64,000 bases of DNA, taken from Endocalyx cinctus (Eukaryota > Ascomycota > Sordariomycetes > Amphisphaeriales > Apiosporaceae). Shown one piece after another: positions 32,512 through 43,500 of this stretch. Each line of letters starts with the position of its first letter. Within the stretch, counting starts at the first letter, position 1. Made by a program: the position numbers and the translations under genes. The notes beneath the pieces were generated by a model. The model was given only the letters and a program-made list of their open reading frames with translations, had not been told where the DNA came from and did not search any database. Location: NCBI GenBank assembly GCA_001600455.1, contig BCKC01000005.1:3100001-3164000 (forward strand), given 5' to 3'.

Positions 32512-33094
32512 ATGAAAAGGTCAAGAAACTTGGATAATGTAAGTCATATCCGGGCGCTTAGAGGCATGCCTTTTTACTTTTTTACTTTTGGCTCTTTTTT
32601 TGCTTTTTTTCTTTCTTTTTTATGTTTCCCCAGCTTTGCATTGGACTAAAACAAGAAATCGGGATCTGGTATATTGCTCAAGATGGGTCAGAAATTGGAG
32701 TATTCCATCATGATGAACTTTGGTGTAACTACATGGTAAATCTAGGACTTCAATTATCATCAACTGCTACCCCACCATCCATCATCTTATATGGATGTAA
32801 GTAGATATATGTACACTGCTCAATAATTGATACCACTGTTTTGATGGTTAAAACGGTTGAAAGGCAGGTTTTATTTTATGTTATTCTTATTTTCCCAACG
32901 TGATCGGAGATCCAAATCTTAAACGAACCAACCAACAGCATCAGGAATGATGTTACAATTAAACTACATCACGGCTACTCGCATGCATATTGCAGGTGAG
33001 AGAGGACCCCTCCTTACCTGTCTTAATCGAATGATTTCTCGACCTTGTTTCTGTCTTTTTTCTTCTTCTTCCAGCTACACTATTACAACATTGA
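32512..33094 (+). CDS. Candidate small four-exon gene, unknown protein (speculative)
   Basis: Four blocks can be spliced at GT-AG sites into an open frame of 88 residues: 32512-32538, 32634-32796, 32939-32995 and 33075-33094. Donors are GTAAGTC, GTAAGTA and GTGAGA; acceptors are CCCCAG, CAACAG and TTCCAG, the first and third preceded by strong pyrimidine tracts. Phases 0, 1 and 1 are consistent and the start is an ATG. The product begins MKRSRNLDN and ends ATLLQH. Exon 2 is the only block of useful length (54 codons) and includes VFHHDELWCNYMVNLG. I recognise no family, signal peptide or membrane segment. Against it: AT-rich composition, weak branch-point sequences and location in a gene-poor region. 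It may be coincidence or a spliced non-coding transcript. Confidence 0.22.
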
Positions 33095-35100
33095 CATTGA
33101 CATCAACCCAGTTCGGTCAATGTATTTTACTTACAACTATATCCCAGGTTACCTTCAAGAACCTATCTACACAGTATACAATCCTGTACGTTCTGAATAA
33201 TCAGTATCCAATGCAAGGGTAAGGCTTTTTCACAACTACGAATTACTTACCTCAACTACACTGGACTAGATAAGAGACAATGAAGATCACGGTGCAGTGC
33301 AGTAAGCAAATAAAAACTAGCGTAGACAGATTAGCGTGTACAAGTAGTGTTTAGTATATGCTCCGTAAGGTCAACTATCTAGGTTTACCTTACCGATACG
33401 GTACCTAAGTAGTGTAGGTATCTACGTGGTATATACTAAATTAAACAGCGTGAAGATCTCCCAAAGATCCAACCCCCCTGGTTGGTTCGTGAGTGGAGGT
33501 TCGGACGAAGGCTCGGGTGTAGAATAATAAATACATATACAGTAGACACGAAAACGTTAGCAATACCGACGAACAATTAACGTTAAGAGACGTTATATAG
33601 CAAGTAACCCACCATGTAATAATGTATATGTAAAGCACATGGTATCTTGACGCGTTTTAGATTATTCAATATTAACATATACTAGTATACTACTACCGTA
33701 GTATACGCCACTTTACACTCCACCGGCCACGAGAGCGGAGTTCCTAATATTTTACATACAAGTATATGTATACACAGTACATACTATTAAATGTGTGTGT
33801 GCATGTTGTAATTGAGATACCTAAGTAGAGGTAGAGAGAAACCCTAAATAAAATATAAAATTTGGTGAAATTTCCTCAAAAAATGAATTAGTATATATGT
33901 ATGGTACTTATCCTATTTAGATGGTACCTATCCCCCTCCCTTCTTCTTTTTTTCCTCTGTCTCTGTGTGTCTTAAAAAAATTATAAGGTTACAATAATCT
34001 CGATAAATAGATTTGACTCCATGGTGAGGAAGCGTGAGCTCCCCCGGGTCGCCCAGGTGAAGATCACATCTAAATATAACACCTAGGCGGCAATCTATGT
34101 ACCGTAAATGGACCAGAAAGGTTTCCATGAACCGGGGGGGGAAGAAAAAAAGCTCGGTGGTAACATGGCTTAGCTAATATACTAAAATGCCTACACGTAC
34201 CTAAGGTATACTATGTATGTACTGTACTATACTATACTATACTATACGCAGTATACTTTAGGTAAGTTAGGTACTAGGTTAGTGTAGGGTATAGGTATGG
34301 GCCCCGTATCCTTACGGGTATGGGTAATGGGTAATATTGTAGGCAGGTGATTTTACGTACAGTGGAGATTTGACTGTATTAGGAAGACCTTTTTTTTCGA
34401 ATCTCAGCTAAGCCTCAAAAAGGTCAGGGGTGACCCGTGCTTGGTTCGACCGTTGAAAACAGTTAGCATTCTCTTAATCAGACAGTGCCCGGTATTATTT
34501 CGGTGGAGCTTAGGATAACTCCATATAGCGTAGTGATACTCCATAGTAAGGTTAAAAGCGTTACAGACATGTTACAGGCTACCGGGTCTTCTGTATCTTT
34601 GTCTCTTACATTATACTTGCATGTACATAGTAGTTACTTACTTGTTATTCTTGAGATAGTATACGGAGGGTAAAAGAAGAGAGAGAGAAAGATAAAGAGA
34701 AGTGATAGAAGTGATAAACCTATTTCTCAAATTGAATAATTGAGGTCAGTTGAGTGTAATAGTGAACGGATATATGAGCATGTATAGGGATAGGATAAAC
34801 ATATGAACCATTACACCGTCACCGTAAAGTATACAAAGTATACGTAGTGTACTTAACGGGTAAGTATCACCAACGACTTATATGTACACTACCTACCGAA
34901 TATCCAAACGTACCAACTGCACGTAAGAATATACGATAAAAGTACATTCAGAATTATCATATACATGTCACTTTAAACGATAATCGGCGTAAAAAAAATA
35001 CATGCCAAGACTATATGATTATGTCTACCTTCAGTGCTAGGTGGTCGGTTTATTACACCGTAGTAGTTTGTTATATGTACTTAATAGTACTACATGCTAG
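33095..35100. other. Gene-poor region with TACTA repeats
   Basis: 2.0 kb. Contains a TACTA pentanucleotide tract around 34222-34247, many TACCTA/TAGGTA variants (for example 33403-33421, 34196-34300), and short frames without support. No RNA gene identified. Confidence 0.5.
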
Positions 35101-36151
35101 GCATGTAATGTAATATCATTCCCCAATTCTTTTTTTTTTTTTTTTCCTGGCCTTCCCTCGCTACGTTTCTCCATTCCCACTCTTCCCGCTTCCCTCCCCT
35201 TTTTTTTTTTGTCTCTCTATTTTTTTATTTTTTTTTATTATCTTCCCTCTCCCACTCCCACCACACAAAATCGAAAGTGAACACGATTTCTTCTATTATT
35301 AGAATCAACAACCACGCCAGATTCAGCCCCATCGTCCCTGCAGTAAACAATCATCATTCGCATCGCATCGCATCGCATCACAGCTTTTTATATTGTATAT
35401 ACAGTTCTAGGTATTGTATCTATCATATTGTATCGCTCTGTATGTATATCTCATATCTTGTTTCATACCATTGAAAAGTACTTCGAACATAAACAATATA
35501 CATTATATTCAAACCCTCATATCTATTTTTTCGAGTGTTACCTTTCTACTACGCACCCGCACCCACGTACATATCCATATTCCACAAAGAGAGTATTGAC
35601 ATCTTCCAATCGACTCTCTCTTTTTCCCTCTGCTTCCTATTTCCTATAACAATAAGAATCTTACCCATCTACTCCTCAATTCCAAGTTCTAGAGTTCAAA
35701 TCTTATATTATACTCCCTCCACCCGCTCTCCAACCTCTAGCTCATAATCTATCTCACCCCATTACCCTTCCTCATTTAAATTTTTCCTTCTTACCTTCAT
35801 TAGGCCTAAGCCAACTTAATATAATAATACTCTTGTATTCATATTTATATTTTTATGTCATATTATAGATCTCCTTTTTCTCTACCGGCGTCTGTTCAAT
35901 TATTCCCTTGATCTACCCGACTATCATTACGACTGCCACGAAAGCGCTTCTTCGATCGTTTATTAGTTCGTCCCTTAGCGAGGACGAGTCACATAGAGAT
36001 AATAGCCGCGAGGCTAACACTTGTGGCTTCACGGGTTGTCGTCATCGAGCAACCCCAACCTCCGACCCGTCCATTTTTACACCGTTTTTTATTTATTTAT
36101 AATTAATCTGCTTGTGCAATCCAACTGCGCAAGTCCGTCGCCGCTTTCACA
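35101..36151 (+). promoter_or_regulatory. Pyrimidine-rich upstream/leader region of the MADS-box gene
   Basis: About 1 kb dominated by T and C on the sense strand, with T runs at about 35130-35146 and 35201-35210, a GCATC pentamer repeat at about 35359-35379, and several small upstream frames. This is the composition of long fungal promoters and 5' leaders; the transcription start cannot be placed from sequence. Confidence 0.45.
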
Positions 36152-38159
36152 ATGGGTAGAAGAAAGATCGAAATCAAAGCCATCAAAGATGACAGGAACC
36201 GTTCTGTGTAAGTGTTATCGCCATCGCCTAATCCTCTAATCACTACGCCACCGCGATTTGACTAACAAGTATCGCGTATCTTTTATATAGCACTTTCCTC
36301 AAGCGAAAGGGTGGTCTATTCAAGAAGGCTCACGAGCTCTCCGTCCTCTGCTCCGTCGATGTCGCCGTATTCATTTTCGGGAGCAACAAGAAACTTTACG
36401 AGTACTCCTCGGCAGATATGCGAGATTTGATCACCAGATATACATATGTCAGTTATAAAAACCCTCCGAACCAGAGTGTCGACCTAATTCAATATACTAA
36501 CGGGTAAAATTAAAACTATAGCATGGCGGTCCAAATGAGCATAAAGGTCCCAATGACTTCAATGGCGGTGGTGACGACGATGACGACGATGATGGTGATG
36601 GCACTCCCCCGCACGGTCTCGAAGGTTCCGTCGAGCCTCAAATGATGCCTCCCCATTATCCCGGTCAGCCTCAATTTCCACACTTGAGACATCACACACC
36701 GTCCGCGTCGCCTCCTATCAATGGAATGGGTTTCGTTCCCAGAGGTCATACTCCACAACCTCAGGTTTTGTCCAGACCCTCCTCTAGAACCGACTTCCGA
36801 CGCGCCCCGAGCATGCCGCAACCTGGTCCTCCTCCCCCTCCCCAGCAAGTTACTAATGGTTACGCGTTCATGCCGCAACCCGCCATCTACCAGCCGCAAC
36901 CTCATCAGCATCCGCACGGTCTCCCACCACCCCCGCCAAGCCAATATCAGTACCAGCAGCCGCCTCCTCAGCCCCAGCCTCAACCACACCCTCAGATGCA
37001 ATACATGGAAGAACAGCGCCGCTCGTTGCCTCCGAGCTATACGCCTCAGCCGCAGAATCAGCAGCTCGCGCGCCCACCACCCCAGGCTTCTCCGCCTCAG
37101 GCGCCTCATCCGCAACTACCGCCGCAACACTCTGCTCCTCGTATGTCTCCGCCGCAGCCGCCGATGCAACACCTAGAGCCGCCACAGCATCACCATCATC
37201 AGCCTGTTCAGCCGCACCGTACGCCAGAGCCTCAACCTCCACCGCCCGTAGAGTCGAAGCCTGAGTCGCATCACGAAAGGATGAGTCAGTCACTGTTAGA
37301 CGCGAACCCGGCATCGGCCATTAAGAAGCTGCCTCAGCGCAAATCGCACAGTATTTTCACGCCCATTGATGAAAATCGCTCTATTTTATCTCAGCATCTT
37401 GCCTCTTTCAACGCCGAGAACCGCGTGAAAGAAGAGTCTAACGCTAGAGCGCAATCTGTCGATGCCGGTACGATTTCACGTAACGGTGCCACGGCCTCTC
37501 CGCCCATGTCGCGTGCAAGCGCTTCGAGCCTCAACAAAGGTCGCAATTCGGTGTCGGCGGTACCGGAAACAACGTTTACGCCACCTTCTCGTTCTAACAG
37601 CTTAAAGGTTGGCGGAGGCGCTCGACCCCGACTCACGGTCCAGATTCCAGACGAGGCTTCGGACGCGGGTAGCAACGCGGCAGAGTCGACGACCTCTCCA
37701 CGCGGTAACACAACTGCCGCGGAGGTCACGTCGGCCAACCCTCGTCGCAATGGTGACGGTCCTGGTGTAGTGCTACCTCCTCCTTCGCCGTCGGCGCAGA
37801 CTCTGCTTTCGGCGGGTGCTACTGGTCCACCAAATCCATTTGCACGTCCACCTCCGCAATCTGCAACGAATATGAATATCGACACGCCTGTTTCTGCGCT
37901 TCCGTCTCGTTTCTTGAACAATGATTTCCTTCCCAGTCCGAGCAGTTTCTATCCCGAGTGGAATTTCCGGGGCAGCGACAGCAACACCCTCCCTAGTCCT
38001 CTCAACTTTGCCACGCCCGTCGCTACTTCCGGGCCTTCTTTTTTAAGGGATGATGGGCTGGGGCCGACCAAGCGTAAAAGTCCCGACATGAGTAACGGTG
38101 GTCACGCCGCCGATGGCCCCGACGGCGGCGAGCCGAAAAGGATCAAGGTGGATGGTTAG
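36152..38159 (+). CDS. rlm1: MADS-box transcription factor, Rlm1/RlmA type (MEF2-like)
   Basis: Nuclear DNA-binding factor that in yeast and aspergilli acts at the end of the cell-wall-integrity MAP kinase pathway. Exons 36152-36207, 36291-36447 and 36522-38159; 616 residues; the second intron uses a GTCAGT donor. The MADS domain is at the very N-terminus ([20 protein letters not shown], then [20 protein letters not shown] and [20 protein letters not shown]), and the MEF2-like extension continues as RYTY joined to [13 protein letters not shown]. An Asp run follows, then about 200 residues of Pro/Gln/His-rich activation-type sequence. A more ordered block ([20 protein letters not shown]) near 255-285 and several S/T-P sites (FTPI, TSPRG) suit MAP-kinase docking and phosphorylation (inference). 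The C-terminus has a KRKSP basic patch. The long 5' leader suggests regulated expression. Confidence 0.95.
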
Positions 38160-40593
38160 GGGTCGTACTTTGATATATTAAAGTCGCAAATACCGGTTCT
38201 ATACATTATCGTCAGTCTACCAGGCCGCTGTCGCGTTCAGGGATGGTAATGACCACGTACCCGGATGTCTCGACGATACGGGTGGTTTTTTTTTTCAGTC
38301 ACCTTCCAACCTGCTTCTCTTCTCTTTGGCCGCGGCATGGTTTTTTTCACCAGTTAACACCTGATATTATCCATCCGGTATTTCTTTTGATTCTAGCATG
38401 GCGTGGCGTCAAAAGGCAGTTACACGTTTCTGCCATTCATCGAAATTCTTCCATTGATTCACTCACCTACCAATTTACTACCTACCCACCTACCTACATA
38501 TTCTTCGATTAGTTCAAAAAAAAACTCCCCTTTAACTCTTTCGAGAGATGGTTGGATATGAGGAACGATTTTTACGGATTCGATTGTGCATTTCTATTAT
38601 ATTATATTACTACGAAGTTCTAAGTATTTTTTAGTTATGGGTTTGATGGCTCCGGCACGGCCCTGGTGAGGAGAGAGAGTATGCGTGGACAAAAATATCC
38701 TTTCCTTCATTATTCGAGTTGATTTGGTTTATGAGGGGTAACAAACAAACAAACATGGGAACGGCGTTTGAAGGCGTTGCATTGATGAGAGCTGAGTCGC
38801 ACGAGTGACTCACGGATTATCAACAGATAGAGAATTAGGATGCTTATTTCGAATTGAATGTGGTTTACATGACTTGTACATCTGACTTGTCCCCTTAATC
38901 TCGATCGTGTGTGCTTGTGCCTCCCCTTAGTTGTTCTACTCAATGAAGACGTTCTGAACACTCGAACGTGAATCGACCAGTCAAGAGAAGATGACGCGTA
39001 TTGGTGAAATCATATCATAAGCACGCCTCGTGGTTCATCCGACGACGGGATGACGTGAGCTCATCGATGCATCCTGCCTACCTAGTTACCACGATAGCTT
39101 TCCTTCTAGAATGATTCCAGTTCCGCCGAGGGTCATACATACATACATACATACCCTACCATGTAGTCATCTTCGAGCTCACGCCCGTTTTGGACATGAC
39201 ATATACAGATAGATGGATTATCAATCACTTGAGCTATCAGTGGAAGACGAAGAACATGGCGATAGATGATATTGTGTATATAATATAAACCTGCCACACG
39301 TAAACCTACAATAAATTGATGAACTTCCTACACGATGTCTCGATAACTAAGTAGCTAGCTAGCTAGCTAGCTCATCTTTCCTCTTCATCCTTTTTTTTTT
39401 TTTCAAAATTCAAAAATCCCGGGGGAAAAAACAGACCGCGCCGTAAAATGCGAGATGAAAAGTGCTGTTTCCTGCACGTAATATTTGTCATGTATGTATG
39501 TGTGTATGTAGTATGTCTTACTCGTACCTGTTCATCCTTCCTTTGGGTAACTAGGTACTGTAATCATCTTAAATATATATATAGCAACATTACATTATTA
39601 CTTAGTACATGCCACCGATTACGCCTCAGCCTCGGAGCCTTCGAACCCTTACCGAACGTTTTTTTTTTTTTTTTTTCAACGGCTGTGAGGTGTCTTCCCT
39701 TTAATTTACTTGTGACGTATTGACATATTATGGATTTTTTTTTTTTTTTTTGTATCTCGTTTACGTGAGATGTTGATAATGAGGAATAGAAAGAACTTGT
39801 GTTTGTTTAACTCGTCGTGTAATGTAATGTAATAGTTATTTAGAAAGACCCATAGCCTCCTTTCCCTGCAACGCGGGCTATGTTTTCTTTCTCTTTTTTT
39901 TTCGTGTTGTCTATTTTTTTCGTCGGTATCACCGTCTCGGATAAAGGTTTTGTCAAACCTGTGGGATTTGGCAGGCTGGGTTCGTTGTACGTAAGTGGCG
40001 TAATGTGGCAGGAGTTCGTATTTAATTCCCCCTTTTTTTCTGATTCGGGTTGCGGTATGGTTTAATATAGGTTAAAAGATACTTACTGTCTTTAGTAAAT
40101 TAAACGTGTAACGAGAAAGGCCGAGATATATACATTCGTACGGATCTGTGACGATGATGGTAGACGGAAGAAATGCTATTAGCAAGATCTCGTCTTTCGG
40201 GAAGGCTGCGTGATCTTCTCTCTTGTAGTATATTTACCCTTGTAGTATGCGAACTCACAAAGACGGTGTATTATATCACTATCCACCTACGACGATTCCG
40301 TCTCCTCTCAAGTGGAATTAAAGGCAGAGAGGAAGCAGGCTGTCTATGCTATGTATCTACCCTTTGGCACATAATACCAAATAGATAATGAATAGTACAA
40401 TCACTACATATATTATAAATCACGGTGAACTGTATTTATACCCAGCCAATATTTTCTTCCATTCCTCTATCCGTGAATCTAGGTATGTAAAGTAGGTGTA
40501 TATGTAGATTGATATCTGATGAAACTCATACACAAGAATTAGATAAAAAAAAAAAACAAAAAGACATCCAGTTTATACGACCGAAAGCCATAT
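38160..40593. other. Intergenic region between convergent rlm1 and vps8
   Basis: 2.4 kb, no supported gene. Contains a CATA tetranucleotide tract (about 39134-39155), a self-complementary AGCT repeat (39352-39372) and T runs at about 39391-39403, 39660-39676 and 39736-39751. Confidence 0.55.
39352..39372. repeat. Palindromic (TAGC)n microsatellite
   Basis: About five tetranucleotide copies of TAGC/AGCT, a sequence that is its own reverse complement and can fold back on itself. Confidence 0.9.
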
Positions 40594-43500
40594 CTACCCA
40601 TCGATAGGACATCTATAATACACCCTACTGCCTGCGGCATTACCACCGCTTTTAATCACGCGCCCATAATCATCTACCGTCTTGTGACCATCCTCATCCT
40701 CATCCTCATCCTCGTCCTCTTCCACGGGACGACTCCCGCGCCTCTGCTGTTGCTGCTGTCGAGCTAACAGCGTATCTAAACAGCTCTTGTGGTATATATG
40801 TCTACAAGCGAGCACGACGAGCGGGCCCACTGACTGCGTTTTCTGGCGATCCTTTCCGTTCTTATTATCTCCGTTCATCGCCGTCCTCTCGCCCCTGCTA
40901 TCCGCGAGGTCGGGTACGCTAACTTCTTTACTCTTCCCCTTTCCTTTCCCCTTGCCCTCGGTATTCGCGACTTCTTCTCCGGCCTTTCCTTTCCCGTTAC
41001 TTTTACTCGCCGGGGCGACGACGGCAGAAAGAGGCGCCGTGGCTAGAGTTTTCTGCTGGGCCCGGCTCTTTCTCCTTTCTTCGTCCGCCTGCATCTTCTC
41101 TTCCCACGCCTCGAAGACGTTGTGGCCCGCGACGCCGGGGCCCCAGACGCGTCGCCCGCAGGCCTCGCAAGTAGACCCCTTGGGCCGCCACCCGCGCTGC
41201 CGGAGCTCTACGGCCTGCTTCACGTTGACGAAGAGTTGCTGTTCGAGTAGCCGATTCGAGAGCTTGAGGATCGACTCCTCGTATGCGTACGCTGTGAAAA
41301 TAGATGTCAAGACCGCTCTCAGATCTGCCAGGTTCGGGGAGGCGGCAGCGGCGCGAGTAAGAAATGCACGCAGGATACGGAAGAATGTTAAGTTGTTATT
41401 AGCATTTATATTGCCGGAGCTTGTCACAAGTCCTTTGCTGGGGGAAGGCTGAGCGCTGTCCTTAGAAGAGGTGGCAGTCAGGAGCGCAGTAAAGGTATGT
41501 TGGACAAGCGAGCGCAATAGAGCTACGAGCTTCTCGGTATCAAGGGTTTGTATTGTGGCGGTCTTACTGATCTCCGGCGAGGCAACAAGTGATGATAAGC
41601 GGCGAGTGATTTGAACAGTAGTGTCAATGAGATCTAACCACAGTTTCTCGTCTGGTGCAAGTTCGTTCAGCGCTGGTGAGCTTTGTCTTCTCTGCATCGC
41701 GTTGAGCTTCTTCGATGCCTTCATCTGACTTTGACACAACCATATGCCAACATGAGTGTACTTTTGCAAACCTTTCAGCAAATCCTCGGCAGATTCTTGA
41801 ACATCGATCTCTTCGCCGTGCTCCTTTGTATCTGAAAGAAGACCCATGAGAGCAGATTCCAACGTGTTTAAGTGTTTAGTTAACCGATCCATGGCATCGT
41901 GTATCTGGCCTTCTCGAGCCATAAGAATGATCGCAGCATCAATTACGCCCGTATCTTCCATTGACGGAAGCAATTTATCAAGCCGAAGATTCGTAGTCTG
42001 GATCATACCCACATACTCGGATACGTGCGAAGAATCATACCGACACATGAGCTGCACGTATTGCTCGATAAAATCTCGATCCAAGGACTGAGATGGCGGC
42101 CCTGAAAGTTCGGCTTCAGGCTCTAGCAAAGCTTTCAGATACTCGAACTGTAATTCTGGTATACTTTCGACAGAGTCTAGCATGTGACGATGCAAGTCCG
42201 ACGCGACGGCATTGACTGTCTGGGCCGCTTTTATGGGGTCTAGGTCAACTAGATCGCCGGCGTGCTGTTTTACAACATCGTGAACGTCTTGTATCTGCCT
42301 CTTAGAGAGCCCAGCTTGGGGTCGTAAACACTCTGCCAGATTTTGAAAGACTTCTTCCTGATCTTCAGGGTCCTCAAAATAAGTTGTTATCAGCTTTCCA
42401 AACTGCCGTTCATTCTTGTATATCCGTTTTAATATACGATAGAATCCCGCTTTCTTGAAAAGTGGTATCATGGGCGATAGGTCAGGCGGATGATACATGG
42501 ACAGTAAGTATTCTGCGCTCAGCTGGGCATCTTCGGCTAAGTCAGCACCGGGATATTCGCATAGGCCAACAATTATCTTATCGAGGGTAGAACCTGGAAT
42601 GAGAAGATATTGGGGGAACTTGGGAAGATTACGAGCGATAAACATATCGAGGTATATCGTGTCTGACGGCGCAAAGTTGGCAGGGTTCATAATCTCCAAG
42701 AGAATAGATACCACGTACTGACGATCTACCGTAAGCCCAAATATCTGCTCTTCAGGCAGGTCTTTACCAGTGCCCCCATTTAGTTGCTTTTCCTGGGATT
42801 CGTTTAGGAAAGAATCCTCAAATGCTTCATTCAGTGCGCTCAAGAAGCTCGGTGCGTCGTACTTAAGGATCATACGCAAATATGGGAAAGGGGGCTCCTC
42901 TTCTGGAGCTGGGCGGGTGAGAAATGGTTTTTTGCTACCTTTCGGCCAAGCTATCGTCTTTCCGGAAAAGAGGAACCAATAGATTTCTGCTTTGGCTTTA
43001 GAGGCCAACTGATCTTCGATCATCTCTCCAGTGGGATATACTTTTCCTGTCAAAGTATACGATAAATATATGAACATCTTCAGGACATTCACGCCAAAAT
43101 TCTCGTCGTTCATGATATTCCCGGATGATGCGTATTCACCATTTTGTATTAATGGTTTGAGTAGTGTGAGTAGGTCAATGAGAGGTGTGATATAGTCGTT
43201 CAATGCTTGATTCCATACGTATATCAAAGCATCGTAGAGGCCATGCTGCTTGCATAGTATCGTGATTTGATCAATATCCAAAGTAGCTGTCTCCATGTGG
43301 CAAATCACTTCTTCAAGCCGACTTTCCCAGCCTTTACTCACGAAGTGAGTGACCATAGCTTTTACAACTGTCGGGGGGACGATAGTAATTGCTTTTTCTA
43401 GGATGTAAGGCTCTAAGACTTCTAGAAAGATGCCTTCGACATCGCTATCCTCGAACCATTCGTACATTTCATCGAACAGAAAATCCATATCTTTTACGCT

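Noticed and set aside
33075..33222. Tyr-rich alternative frame (LHYYNIDIDINPVRS...) in the region of the small candidate gene
   Set aside because: It looks protein-like but is out of phase with the spliced frame and has no start codon or compatible upstream exon.
35277..35649. Overlapping 60-73-codon frames upstream of rlm1 as genes
   Set aside because: Low-complexity Ser/Tyr/Ile/His sequence from T/C-rich DNA; at most upstream frames in the leader.
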